NCBI GenBank assembly: GCA_046758005.1
Contig: JBHHZJ010000007.1
Location: 1-64,000, forward strand
Direction: 5' to 3'
Source: JBHHZJ01 sp046758005
GTDB lineage: Bacteria; Pseudomonadota; Alphaproteobacteria; Kiloniellales; J153
Length of the DNA stretch: 64,000 nucleotides
Shown here: in pieces, positions 54,482 to 63,070 of the stretch
Layout of the letters: each line of letters begins with the position of its first letter
Position numbering within the stretch: position 1 is the first letter of the stretch
Program-made: the position numbers and the translations under genes
Notes under the pieces: model-generated
The model's input: the letters and a program-made list of their open reading frames with translations, nothing else
Databases searched by the model: none
Told to the model about the DNA's origin: nothing

Positions 54482-55636
54482 GTGAGTCTGGACCGGGAAA
54501 CCTTCGATCAGCTGATCGACACCGTTCGCCGCTTCGTGGAGGAGCGGCTGGTGCCACACGAAGCGGAGGTCGGCGCGAGCGATCGCATCCCCGATTACCT
54601 GGTCGACGAGATGCGTGAACTGGGCCTGTTCGGCCTTTCAATTCCTCAGGAATACGGTGGCATCGGACTCGACGTGGAGGAGGAGGTCCGCGTGGCGGTC
54701 GAGCTGGGCCACACCTCGCCCGCATTCCGTTCCGTGTTCGGCACCAACAACGGAATTGGCAGCCAGGGAATCGTTATCGACGGCACGGAGGAGCAGAAGC
54801 GCCGCTACCTTCCGCGGCTGGCCAGTGGCGAGATCATCGGCTCGTTCTGCCTGACCGAGCCCGATGTAGGATCCGACGCCGCCTCGCTCAAGACGAGCGC
54901 GCGCCGCGACGGCGATCACTACGTCCTGAACGGAACCAAGCGCTACATCACCAACGCGCCGCTGGCGAGCCTGTTCACCGTCATGGCGCGCAGCGATCCG
55001 CAGAACAAGGGCGCCGGCGGGGTTTCGGCTTTTCTGGTCGAGGCGGACAATCCGGGCGTCAAGCTGGGCAAGATCGACCGGAAGATGGGTCAGAAGGGCG
55101 CCCATATCTGCGACGTCATTTTCGAGGACTGCCGGGTCCCGGCGAGCGCGATCATCGGCGGCCAGGAGGGACAGGGGTTCAAGACGGCGATGAAGGTGCT
55201 GGACCGCGGACGACTCACCATCGCCGGGGTTTGCGTCGGCGTCGCCGAGCGGCTGATTCGGGATTCGCTCCGCTACGCGACGGAGCGCACCCAGTTCGGC
55301 AAGCCGATCGCGGAGTTTCAACTGATCCAGGCCATGCTGGCCGACTGCGGGACCGAATGCTATGCCGCCAAGACCATGGTGCTGGACGCCGCGCGCAAGG
55401 CGGACGCGGGAAAGACGGTGACCAAGGAGGCGGCCATGTGCAAGTACTACGCCTCGGAAATGGTCGGCCGGGTCGCCGACCGCGCGGTGCAGATTTACGG
55501 CGGGGCGGGCTACGTGAGCGAATACGGCATCGAGCGGTTCTACCGCGACGTTCGGCTATTCCGCATCTACGAGGGCACCTCGCAGATCCAGCAGCTCATC
55601 ATCGCCCGCAACATGTTGAAAGAGTTTCTGGAATGA
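54482..55636 (+). CDS. acyl-CoA dehydrogenase
   Basis: Short/medium-chain type flavoenzyme of 384 residues. SFCLTEPDVGSDAASLKT, YITNAPLASLFTVMAR and QIYGGAGYVSEYGIERFYRD are family motifs; the catalytic base is Glu364 in RIYEGTSQIQQ. The start is GTG at 54482 behind AGAGGGGAA. It differs from the ACAD11-like enzyme at 40718-41962 and probably performs the ordinary first oxidation step. The stop overlaps the ATG of the next gene as ATGA. Confidence 0.93.
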   Translation: MSLDRETFDQLIDTVRRFVEERLVPHEAEVGASDRIPDYLVDEMRELGLFGLSIPQEYGGIGLDVEEEVRVAVELGHTSPAFRSVFGTNNGIGSQGIVIDGTEEQKRRYLPRLASGEIIGSFCLTEPDVGSDAASLKTSARRDGDHYVLNGTKRYITNAPLASLFTVMARSDPQNKGAGGVSAFLVEADNPGVKLGKIDRKMGQKGAHICDVIFEDCRVPASAIIGGQEGQGFKTAMKVLDRGRLTIAGVCVGVAERLIRDSLRYATERTQFGKPIAEFQLIQAMLADCGTECYAAKTMVLDAARKADAGKTVTKEAAMCKYYASEMVGRVADRAVQIYGGAGYVSEYGIERFYRDVRLFRIYEGTSQIQQLIIARNMLKEFLE

Positions 55637-57213
55637 GCCCGGCGGAGCGGGCCGACCGGAGCGCGGCGCCCGACCCGCCGTTCGACGCCTTCGCGCGAAT
55701 CGACGACCCGGCCGCCTTTTGGGCTCGCCACACACCCGGCGCCCCGGCCGTCTCGCAAGGCGGCGTGGTGCGCGCTTACGCCGACTTCGCGGCCGATATC
55801 GAGCGCGGCGCGGCCTTTCTCGCCGACCGGGGCGTGGGGCCGGGCGACCGCGTGCTTCTGGTCATCGAGAATGGGCTGGCCGCGGCCACCCTATTGCTCG
55901 CGGTATCGAAAGTCGGCGCCTGGGCCGTGCCCGTGAACGCGCGACTTTCGCCGCGCGAGGTGGAGACCATCCGGGCGCACGCACGCCCGAGGATCAGCGT
56001 CTACAGCGTCGCCGTCTCGCCCGAGGCCAAGGCGCATGCCGAGCGGGACGCGGCGCTCCCGGCCCTGGAACTGGACACGCTGGGCGCAGTCTACCGGCCG
56101 GCCCGGGAAGACGTCACGCCGGAGAGCGAGCCCCCCGAACCGCGCGAGCGGATCGCGGCGGTGCTCTACACATCCGGGACGACCGGCGCGCCCAAGGGAA
56201 TCATGTTGAGCCACGCCAACCTGTTATTCGTTGCCGGACGCACCGCTTGGATGCGGCGACTGGGCCCGAGCGACCGCGTCTATGGCGTGCTGCCCGTCAG
56301 CCATGTCTACGGCTTGGCCTCGGTGTTACTGGGGGCGCTGTACCGCGGCGCGCGGATCGACCTCGTGCCGCGCTTCGTTCCCGAGGAAGCGGCCCGGGCG
56401 CTGGTCGAGGACGGCATCACGGTGTTCCAGGGGGTGCCGACGATCTATGCGCATCTCGTCTCGCTCGCTGCCGCACGGGGGGCCTCGTTGAGCGCGCCCC
56501 GGCTGCGCCACATCTCGGTCGGCGGCGCGCCCCTGGATCTGACCCTGAAGCGCAAGGTGGAGGCGATGTTCGGGATTCCGCTGCACAATGGCTACGGCCT
56601 CACCGAAGCCTCGCCCGCCGTCTCCACCACCCCGATGGGGCGGCGCAGCGAAGATGACACTGTCGGAACGCCCCTGCCCGATGTCGAGATCCGCATCGTC
56701 GACCGCCGCGGTCATCCGCTGCCTGCGGGCGAAATCGGCGAGTTATGGGTGCGCGGGGGCTCGGTGATGAAGGGCTACTACCGCGACCCCAAGGGCACGG
56801 CCGAAGTCCTGACGCCCGAGAGATGGCTCAAGACGGGCGATCTCGCCCGGCGATCCAAGGACGGTGACCTCTACATCGTAGGCCGGCTGAAGGAGGTCAT
56901 CATCCGCTCCGGCTTCAACGTCTATCCGGTGGAACTGGAAGCAGTGATCGCGAGCCATCCCGATGTCGCGCTCGCCGCGGTGGTCGGCCGCCGCCGGGAC
57001 GGCAACGAGGAGGCGGTGGCCTTCGTGCAACCGCAGCCGGGGACTTCGCTCGACCTCGACGAACTGGCCGCCTACGTGGCCCAACGTCTGGCGCCCTACA
57101 AGCGGCCGGCGCACTACGTCCTGCGCGCCACCCTGCCGGTAACCTCGGCCGGCAAGATCCTGAAACACAAGCTCAAGAAGGAGCTGGAGCGCGGACCGCG
57201 CCGCGGGTCGTAA
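55633..57213 (+). CDS. AMP-forming acyl-CoA ligase
   Basis: Adenylate-forming ligase of 526 residues. The P-loop YTSGTTGAPKGIMLSHANL (about 179-197), GYGLTEASPAV, KTGDLARRSKDGDLYIVGR and the catalytic Lys in SAGKILKHKLKKEL are all present. It activates a carboxylate, of unknown chain length, to its CoA ester. Its ATG overlaps the upstream acyl-CoA dehydrogenase stop by 4 bp, so the enzymes are coupled. The region has two unrelated CoA-ligase types (this one and the NDP-forming family member). Confidence 0.93.
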   Translation: MSPAERADRSAAPDPPFDAFARIDDPAAFWARHTPGAPAVSQGGVVRAYADFAADIERGAAFLADRGVGPGDRVLLVIENGLAAATLLLAVSKVGAWAVPVNARLSPREVETIRAHARPRISVYSVAVSPEAKAHAERDAALPALELDTLGAVYRPAREDVTPESEPPEPRERIAAVLYTSGTTGAPKGIMLSHANLLFVAGRTAWMRRLGPSDRVYGVLPVSHVYGLASVLLGALYRGARIDLVPRFVPEEAARALVEDGITVFQGVPTIYAHLVSLAAARGASLSAPRLRHISVGGAPLDLTLKRKVEAMFGIPLHNGYGLTEASPAVSTTPMGRRSEDDTVGTPLPDVEIRIVDRRGHPLPAGEIGELWVRGGSVMKGYYRDPKGTAEVLTPERWLKTGDLARRSKDGDLYIVGRLKEVIIRSGFNVYPVELEAVIASHPDVALAAVVGRRRDGNEEAVAFVQPQPGTSLDLDELAAYVAQRLAPYKRPAHYVLRATLPVTSAGKILKHKLKKELERGPRRGS

Positions 57214-57332
57214 TGTCGCAGTGTCGTGGCCCCCCGCGCCCCGACGGGCCCCTTCGACACGGCACGGAACAACCCGGCGGTTCCCGCCGCCCCGCGGCAG
57301 ATCGCCGAATCGGCGGTTGGCATCTATCTCGT

Positions 57333-57346
57333 TTGATACAGGTCAA
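57333..57346. promoter_or_regulatory. FNR/FixK-like box upstream of the peroxiredoxin-like/2OG oxygenase gene
   Basis: TTGAT-ACAG-GTCAA matches the FNR/FixK consensus TTGAT-N4-ATCAA except for one base, and the G variant is common in alphaproteobacterial FixK sites. It stands 136 bp before the GTG/ATG region of the gene at 57482, the only downstream gene, and 120 bp after the previous stop. The spacing would allow a promoter near 57381-57386, though the -10 sequence is weak. Confidence 0.55.
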
Positions 57347-57481
57347 CGCGCCGGCCGAAACGCCCGTTCAGTGTAGTGATGTTCTCATATCGCCGCCGGG
57401 GAGCTGTCGGCGCAAAGCCTGCGGAAAAGCAAGGCGGGCCATACCGGTTGCGAACGGGCAGACGCGCACGGGGGGACATCG

Positions 57482-58600
57482 ATGGTACCACTGACACCCG
57501 AACAAGCCCGTCTGGAGGTCGGCGATCGCGTGCCCGACATGGGCTGGCTCGACCAGCACGGGGACCGGTTCGCTCTGACGCAATCGATCCACGCCGGCCG
57601 GGTCTCCGTGCTTTTCATCTGTTCTTCGCTCGGGCACCCCGGCGCGGCCCGGGAGCTTGCCACGTTCGCCGAGCTCTACGACAAGTTCCGCGCCCTCGAT
57701 GCCCAGGTCTTCGCGGTGACCGCCGAGCCGGTGGCCGAAAACGCCGCGGCCGCCCAACGGCTCGGCCTGCCGTTCCCCATCCTCTCGGATGCAGGTTTCG
57801 CGAGCGGCCGGGCCGTGGGCCTGGCGGGCACCGTTACCACGGGCACGGGCGACGGAAACGGCAGGCCCTGGTGCACGGTGATCGTCAACCCGAACCAGCG
57901 GGTCGCCAAGCTGATCGATCCCTGGGGGCAGGACCAGCACGCGATCCCCGCCCTGGCGTATTGCAGCGCGTGGGCGGCGGCGATGGTCCCGACGGTGGGG
58001 ACCCCGCAGGCGCCGGTGCTCATCGTCCCGGACGTGCTCAGCCCGGAGCACTGCGCGCGCCTCATCGATTACTGGGAGAAGGGCGAGCGTTACGAGGGCG
58101 GGGTGGCGAGCGGCGAGTACGGCAGAATGGTCCCGGTAAGCGACGTAAAGGTCCGCGAGGACGTGTTGCTGCCCGACCTCGGCCCGGAGGCGCAGGAGAT
58201 CTTCGCCGTGTTTCGCCGGCGGCTGTTTCCCGAGGTCCGGAAAGCCTTCAACTTCCGGATCACGCGGGCGGAGACCCTGCGCGTGGGCTGCTACGACGCG
58301 GCCGACGGCGGGCACTTCAGGGCCCACCGGGACGATACCACACCCTATACGGCGCATCGGCGCTTCGCCGTCTCCGTGAACCTCAATGCCGGCGAGTACG
58401 AGGGGGGATTCGTGACCTTCCCGGAATACGGGCCGCAGCTCTTCCGCGCGGACATCGGCGGCGCGGCCGTCTTCTCGTGTTCGATGCTGCACGAGGTGAC
58501 AAAGGTGACCTCCGGGCGGCGCTTCATCCTGCTCGGCTTCTTTTACAGCGAGGCCGAGGAGGCCCTGCGGCAAAGTCTGAACGCCCAAAGACAGGCTTAG
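57482..58600 (+). CDS. degenerate peroxiredoxin-like domain fused to a 2OG-Fe(II) oxygenase
   Basis: Two-domain protein of 372 residues. Residues about 10-170 have the AhpC/TSA fold pattern (GDRVPDMGWLDQHG, ARELATFAELYDKF, LPFPILSDAG), but the peroxidatic cysteine position before Glu-Leu is Ala55-Ala56; Cys47 lies out of place. Residues about 180-357 form a prolyl-4-hydroxylase-like double-stranded beta helix with His282 and Asp284 (AHRDD), His337 (MLHEV) and the 2-oxoglutarate Arg347 (TSGRR). The oxygenase thus looks active, while the first domain is probably a binding or sensing module. An FNR-like box precedes it. Confidence 0.85.
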   Translation: MVPLTPEQARLEVGDRVPDMGWLDQHGDRFALTQSIHAGRVSVLFICSSLGHPGAARELATFAELYDKFRALDAQVFAVTAEPVAENAAAAQRLGLPFPILSDAGFASGRAVGLAGTVTTGTGDGNGRPWCTVIVNPNQRVAKLIDPWGQDQHAIPALAYCSAWAAAMVPTVGTPQAPVLIVPDVLSPEHCARLIDYWEKGERYEGGVASGEYGRMVPVSDVKVREDVLLPDLGPEAQEIFAVFRRRLFPEVRKAFNFRITRAETLRVGCYDAADGGHFRAHRDDTTPYTAHRRFAVSVNLNAGEYEGGFVTFPEYGPQLFRADIGGAAVFSCSMLHEVTKVTSGRRFILLGFFYSEAEEALRQSLNAQRQA

Positions 58601-58660
58601 AGACCGACTCGAAATGAATGGATGGATTTCAATGTCTTGCGGCTGCAGTTGTTCCCCTTG

Positions 58661-58750
58661 TTGTCACCCTCGCGCTTGACGCGAGGGTCCATCCATCAGC
58701 GAGACTGCGACCTCGATGGATTGCCGGATCAAGTCCGGCAATGACAAATT
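58661..58750. repeat. composite palindromic intergenic repeat (two inverted units)
   Basis: Unit 1 contains ACCCTCGCG-CTTGA-CGCGAGGGT (58666-58688) and unit 2 TTGCCGGA-TCAAG-TCCGGCAA (58721-58741). Both palindromes sit in the same frame of TTGTCA/TGACAA and GGATGG/GATGGA sequences, in opposite orientation, which is the layout of a widespread alphaproteobacterial REP-like element. It fills most of the gap between two convergent genes and may end both transcripts. Confidence 0.75.
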
Positions 58751-58806
58751 GAAGAACGGGTTGTGCCAACCCACTGATCGATAGAGCTTCATTTCGAGCC
58801 GGACAC

Positions 58807-59796
58807 TCAAAGACAAGCAAACGTCGCCGTCGTCGGTTGCATCGGGCGGTTGACGGGGTTGGCCAGGTGTGGTGTGCCGACATCCGACCCGGCGATGCCG
58901 GCGCGCGATTCGACGCGCGAGGGAGCTTCGCCAACCGATTCAGAATCCTCGATCCAGCTCGAAGCCGACCCCAGGACGACCTTGAGCGCCTCGACGATCC
59001 GCGCGCGCATCTCCCCGGTCAGGTCCGGCACGCGGCGTTGGCCGGGGGTTCGGCAAACGGCGGCAACGCATTCACGCACCGTTGTCGCGCCTTCGGCGGA
59101 CACCGGCCGGCGCCCGGCCTCGGCCAGACGATAGAAGCGGTTCACGATTTCGATGGCCGGGACAAGGTCGCAATCGACCAGCAGCGACGCATGGGCCAGC
59201 ACGTAGCCGCGCCCCCGGCGGCCCGGCCCGCCGTCGATGCGCCAGGCCTGCGCCGTGCCTGCGATCTTCCTTCCTCGTGCGACCAGGTTGTAGCGGCCGT
59301 CGCAAAACGACCCCGGCACTTCGCCGAAGGCCACCGCCACGCCCATCCCATGCAGAGCGCGCCCGAGCGGGGCACAGAGGGCGTGATACACGGCCTCGAG
59401 AGAGACCCGGTGTTCCTCGTGCCGGGGCATAACGAGCGAGAGGTTCACGATTCCCGGACCCTGGGGCACCGCCGTTCCACCGGTGTCCCGGACCACGACC
59501 GGCCATCCCTCCTCCGCCAAGGCCGCAACGGCGGCCCCGAACCGCGGCAGGCCCGTTTCGCCCCGGCCGACCACGAGGGCGCGGCCGTTGTCCCACACGC
59601 GAACCGTTGGCGGACCGATGCCTCGCGCGGCCTTTCGCCCGAGATCGGCGTCACGCGCGACCCGGGCCTCCGGCCTGCCGCCGTCGTGATCATCGCGTAC
59701 GGCCCAGCAGGAGAAGGCCGAAAAGACCTCACCGGCGCGCAGGTCGCTCGGCTGGCCAGGCCGCGCCCGCGCGCCGGAACCGCAGGCGTCAGCCAC
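58807..59796 (-). CDS. lipoate-protein ligase A family protein
   Basis: Biotin/lipoate ligase-fold protein of 329 residues. VVRDTGGTAVPQGPGIVNLSL (substrate loop, about 101-121, cited by pattern) and RYNLVARGRKIAGTAQAWR with Lys177 match LplA-type adenylating ligases. It starts at GTG 59796, overlapping by 8 bp the gene of a free lipoyl domain, which is its likely acceptor. The small C-terminal accessory domain of LplA is not evident, and the last 50 residues look unstructured. It could be an octanoyl or lipoyl ligase. Confidence 0.87.
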   Translation of the reverse strand: MADACGSGARARPGQPSDLRAGEVFSAFSCWAVRDDHDGGRPEARVARDADLGRKAARGIGPPTVRVWDNGRALVVGRGETGLPRFGAAVAALAEEGWPVVVRDTGGTAVPQGPGIVNLSLVMPRHEEHRVSLEAVYHALCAPLGRALHGMGVAVAFGEVPGSFCDGRYNLVARGRKIAGTAQAWRIDGGPGRRGRGYVLAHASLLVDCDLVPAIEIVNRFYRLAEAGRRPVSAEGATTVRECVAAVCRTPGQRRVPDLTGEMRARIVEALKVVLGSASSWIEDSESVGEAPSRVESRAGIAGSDVGTPHLANPVNRPMQPTTATFACL

Positions 59797-60034
59797 CGGT
59801 ATCGATCTCGGCGATCACCGTGCCGGGTCTTACCACGCCGTCCCGCGGCACCCTGATGTGCAAAGTGCCGGCAACCTCCGCCGCGATCTCGAAGCGGCTC
59901 TTCTCGACCATGATCTCCGCCACCTTCTCGCCGGCGGATACCGCGGACCCGTCTTGGTAGAACCAGTTGGCGACGACGCCTTCCGGAATCGTCCTGGCGT
60001 CCCACAGGTCATCCGGTATCCGGACTTCGACCAT
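59789..60034 (-). CDS. stand-alone lipoyl-domain carrier protein
   Basis: An 81-residue protein that is only a biotinyl/lipoyl domain: a flattened beta-barrel with the hairpin IMVEKSRFEI placing Lys45 where E2 proteins have the lipoyl-lysine (DKA), and GVVRPGTVIAEID at the end. ATG 60034 lies 2 bp after the E1beta stop. There is no E3-binding or acyltransferase domain. Its position between E1beta and a lipoate ligase homologue strongly suggests it carries lipoate and takes acyl groups from the E1. Confidence 0.87.
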   Translation of the reverse strand: MVEVRIPDDLWDARTIPEGVVANWFYQDGSAVSAGEKVAEIMVEKSRFEIAAEVAGTLHIRVPRDGVVRPGTVIAEIDTGG

Positions 60035-60036
60035 CG

Positions 60037-61056
60037 CTAACGTTCGGCACCCACGGTCGCCCGGACCGCCTCGGCGATCCTGTCGGCGTTGGGCAGCGCG
60101 AACTGCTCCATGGGCCGGCTGTAGGGGATCGGGATGTCGGGAAAGGCCACGCGCCGGGGCGCGGCTTTCAGGGCGGCGGGGTCGCGCTCCACCACCGAGG
60201 CGATGACCTCGGCCGTCACCCCGTAGCTGACGTAGTCCTCGTCCACGACCACGAGGCGGCCGGTTTTCTCCACCGACCTCACCACCGTGTCCCGGTCCAG
60301 GGGAACCAGGGTCCTCAGGTCGATGACCTCGGCGTCGATGCCGTCCTTCTCGAGACCGGCGGCCGCCTCCAGGGCCCGATGCACCATCAAGCCCAGTGCG
60401 ACGACGGTGGCATCCTTCCCCTCTCGGATGACCGCGGCCTCTCCGAAGGGCAGCGTATAGGCCTCCTCCGGCACGACCGTCGCGGCGCCGTCCGGCGAGG
60501 TCATCCATCCCAGTCCCTGAAGCCCCTTGTGGAACATGTAGAGCACCGGATTGTCGTCGCGGATGGCGGCGGTCATGAACCCCTTGGCGTCATAGGCGTT
60601 GGACGGGACGACGACTTTCAAGCCCGGCATGTGCGCGAAGGTGGCGAAGAGCGTCTGGGAATGCTGGCCCGCGTCGTTGTAGCCGCCGCCCACCGCCGTC
60701 ATGATCACCATGGGGACCGTCCAATCGCCGCCCGCGAAGTAGGTGTTCTTGGCGGCCAGATTGTAGATCGCGTCCATGCAGACCCCGAAGAAATCGACGA
60801 ACATCAGCTCGGCAACGGGCCGCATCCCGGACATGGCGGCGCCGACGGCCGCGCCGATGAAGGCGGTCTCGGAAATCGGGGTGTCGCGGACGCGTTCGGG
60901 GCCGAACTCCTCGTGGAGCCCGGTCGTGGAGCCGAAGATGCCGCCATAAGGGCCGACATCCTCGCCCATGACGAAGACGTTCGGGTCGCTGCGCATTTCC
61001 TGGGCGATGGCCTCGGACATCGCCCGCGAGATGGTGAGAACGCGGTTGCTGGACAT
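60037..61056 (-). CDS. 2-oxoacid dehydrogenase E1 component, beta subunit
   Basis: TPP-dependent dehydrogenase beta subunit of 339 residues (pyruvate/acetoin/branched-chain type). The N-terminal half has MGEDVGPYGGIFGSTTGLHEEFG and SETAFIGAAVGAAMSGMRPVAE; the transketolase C-terminal domain has VIDLRTLVPLDRDTVVRSVEKTGRLVVVDE (in parts). GGAGGAGA precedes ATG 61056. It follows E1alpha by 102 bp. The substrate could be pyruvate, acetoin or a branched 2-oxo acid; sequence alone does not decide. Confidence 0.93.
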   Translation of the reverse strand: MSSNRVLTISRAMSEAIAQEMRSDPNVFVMGEDVGPYGGIFGSTTGLHEEFGPERVRDTPISETAFIGAAVGAAMSGMRPVAELMFVDFFGVCMDAIYNLAAKNTYFAGGDWTVPMVIMTAVGGGYNDAGQHSQTLFATFAHMPGLKVVVPSNAYDAKGFMTAAIRDDNPVLYMFHKGLQGLGWMTSPDGAATVVPEEAYTLPFGEAAVIREGKDATVVALGLMVHRALEAAAGLEKDGIDAEVIDLRTLVPLDRDTVVRSVEKTGRLVVVDEDYVSYGVTAEVIASVVERDPAALKAAPRRVAFPDIPIPYSRPMEQFALPNADRIAEAVRATVGAER

Positions 61057-61158
61057 CGCTTGTCTCCTCCGGGCGGCGGGCCCACGGCGAGGCGGAACCT
61101 TTGCCCCGTCTCTGCCCGCCCGCCGTCGCTAGGGTTGCGTTTATCGGCTCGAGGGTGT

Positions 61159-62145
61159 TCAGACGAAGACCTTTTCCAGCGCCTCTTCGGGCGCGGGATA
61201 CTGGCTTTCCCGCGCGAAGGCGAAGGCTTCGTTGACGTCCTGCATGGACTTTTCCTTGGTCGCATCCAGTTCGGCCTTGGTCGCGGCGCCGGTCGTGGTG
61301 ATGTGCTCCGCCAGTCGTTCGATCGGGTCCTTGTTCTTGAGCCCATCGACTTCGCCCTTTGGCCGATAGGCCTCGGGATCGCCCTGGAAATGCCCGAAAT
61401 AGCGGTAGGTCTCGATCTCGAGGAGCGTGGGGCCTTCGCCGGCGCGGGCGCGGGCCACCGCCTCGGCGGCCACCCGATAGATTTCGAGCGTGTCGTTATC
61501 GGCGACGTGCACGCCCGGCATGTTGTAGCCCGCGGCGCGCACGCTGTTGTCCGCCACCGCGGTCGAGGCCGACTTGGGCACCGAGATGCCCCAGGCGTTG
61601 TCCTCGATCACGAAGACTACGGGGAGCTTCCAGACCGCCGCCAGATTGAGCGCCTCGTGAAACCCGCCCTGGTTGGCGCCGCCCTCGCCGAGGTAGGAGA
61701 CGGCGACGGAGTCGCGGCCCTGCATCTTGGCCGCCAGGGCAGCGCCCACGGCCGGCCCCGCACCTTCGGCGACGATGCCGCTGCACGAGAAGTTGGCCGC
61801 GCGATCGAAAAGATGCATGTGGCCGCCGCGCCCGCCGCCGAGCCCGGTTTTCTTGCCGAAGATCTCGGCGGTCATGAGCTTGAGATCGACTCCCTTGGCG
61901 ATCGCCACGTGGTGCGGGCGATGGGTCGCGGTCACCGCGTCGTCCCGCCGCAGGTGGACGCAGACGCCGGCGGCGCAGGGCTCCTGGCCGGCGGAGAGAT
62001 GCATCTCTCCGGGCACCGGGCCGTAGCCGATGTCAAACTTCGGAGTCTTTCCCTCGAGGTAGGCTTCGGCCATGGTCTCCTCGTAGTAACGGGACTTGAC
62101 CATGACGCCGTACATCCACAGCAACTGGTCCTTTGACGGTTGCAT
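61159..62145 (-). CDS. 2-oxoacid dehydrogenase E1 component, alpha subunit
   Basis: TPP-binding alpha subunit of 328 residues. GLGGGRGGHMHLFD and the TPP motif LGEGGANQGGFHEALNLAA ending in EDN match PDH/AcoA E1alpha; the usual GDG is GEG here. GGGAGGA before ATG 62145 sets the start. A serine-rich phosphorylation loop is not evident. With E1beta, the lipoyl domain and a ligase it makes a four-gene set with no acyltransferase or dihydrolipoamide dehydrogenase gene. Confidence 0.94.
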   Translation of the reverse strand: MQPSKDQLLWMYGVMVKSRYYEETMAEAYLEGKTPKFDIGYGPVPGEMHLSAGQEPCAAGVCVHLRRDDAVTATHRPHHVAIAKGVDLKLMTAEIFGKKTGLGGGRGGHMHLFDRAANFSCSGIVAEGAGPAVGAALAAKMQGRDSVAVSYLGEGGANQGGFHEALNLAAVWKLPVVFVIEDNAWGISVPKSASTAVADNSVRAAGYNMPGVHVADNDTLEIYRVAAEAVARARAGEGPTLLEIETYRYFGHFQGDPEAYRPKGEVDGLKNKDPIERLAEHITTTGAATKAELDATKEKSMQDVNEAFAFARESQYPAPEEALEKVFV

Positions 62146-62478
62146 TGGCGTATCCTCCCATGTGTCGCCGTCGCGAGATGGCCCCGCGCGGTCCATTCCG
62201 CTCCAGCGTTCACCTTTTGAGATTGCCTGTAACGATCTGATCTTATGGCGCGCCATGCCGAGGGTCAAATGACCGCACGGCAGGGAGCGGCCGCGCAGCG
62301 CCGTCGGTTGGCGGCCACATCCCCTAACGACGCACAACGAGAGAAGCGCACGACATCGATTACGGCGCGCCGGGGTCCCGCTATGGATCGTCCCGGTTCC
62401 GCCGCCGGTCTTTCCAGTATCCCAGGGAACACGTCCGGTCGCGAGCGACCGTCCATCCGCGACGCACTCGCGCCACGC
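62146..62478. other. 333-bp intergenic region, no supported gene
   Basis: It lies between the CBS-domain gene end and the E1alpha start, both minus strand, and should hold the E1alpha promoter. I see no clear -35/-10 pair, no terminator with a T tract and no recognisable RNA. Short open frames here have the arginine- and proline-rich composition of non-coding high-G+C sequence. Confidence 0.4.
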
Positions 62479-62931
62479 TCAGGACGCCACCGCCGAGCGG
62501 CACGTGATGTAGGCGTCGCGCAGCACGTTCGCCTCGAGCTCCATCTCTTCCAGCCGATATTTCACGACGTCACCGATGCTTATGATGCCGCACAGGCGGC
62601 GTTCATCAATTACGGGAAGGTGGCGAATGCGGCTGCGGGTCATGACCGTCATAACATGCTTGATACCATCGTGTGGGGCGCAGGTTCTGACCGAGCGGGT
62701 CATGATATCGGCGACGCGCATCCTGAGCAGATCTGCGCCGTGCTCGGTCAGAGCGCGGGCGATGTCCCGTTCCGAGATAATACCCACGATCCGGTCATCG
62801 GCCGAGTCCACCACGACGACGGCGCCGATCCCCTCCAGCTTCATCCGGCGGATAATCGTCTGAATGGTGATCTCGGGCCGCGTCGTCACGACCCGGCTTC
62901 CCTTGGCCTTCAAGAGCGTTGCCACGTTCAC
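62479..62931 (-). CDS. tandem CBS-domain protein
   Basis: Stand-alone CBS pair of 150 residues. The two repeats (about 10-70 and 75-135) contain GIGAVVVVDSADDRIVGIISERDI and HLPVIDERRLCGIISIGDVV (in parts), the nucleotide-binding pattern of these modules. GTG at 62931 is preferred: AGAGGAGA lies about 8 nt upstream, while the ATG at 62949 overlaps that site. Such proteins bind adenine nucleotides and tune partners, here unknown. Two CRP/FNR-like dyads lie 112-155 bp upstream. Confidence 0.88.
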   Translation of the reverse strand: MNVATLLKAKGSRVVTTRPEITIQTIIRRMKLEGIGAVVVVDSADDRIVGIISERDIARALTEHGADLLRMRVADIMTRSVRTCAPHDGIKHVMTVMTRSRIRHLPVIDERRLCGIISIGDVVKYRLEEMELEANVLRDAYITCRSAVAS

Positions 62932-63042
62932 GGGCGTTTCTCCTCTCATTAGAATCACGGTAGAACCACGGTTCACGGTCGGCGGGTCTTGGGTCCGACC
63001 GAGATTGCAAGGGATGGATATGCGACGGTAGCCCTACGCCGG

Positions 63043-63058
63043 TGTGATGGTCATCACA
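63043..63058. promoter_or_regulatory. perfect CRP-type site TGTGA-N6-TCACA
   Basis: TGTGA-TGGTCA-TCACA is a full match to the symmetrical CRP consensus. It also reads as GTGAT-N4-ATCAC, the spacing of FNR/FixK sites with the outer base changed. Centre about 120 bp before the CBS start codon at 62931. A member of the CRP/FNR family is the natural candidate. Confidence 0.55.
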
Positions 63059-63070
63059 GCTCAGCTTTTT

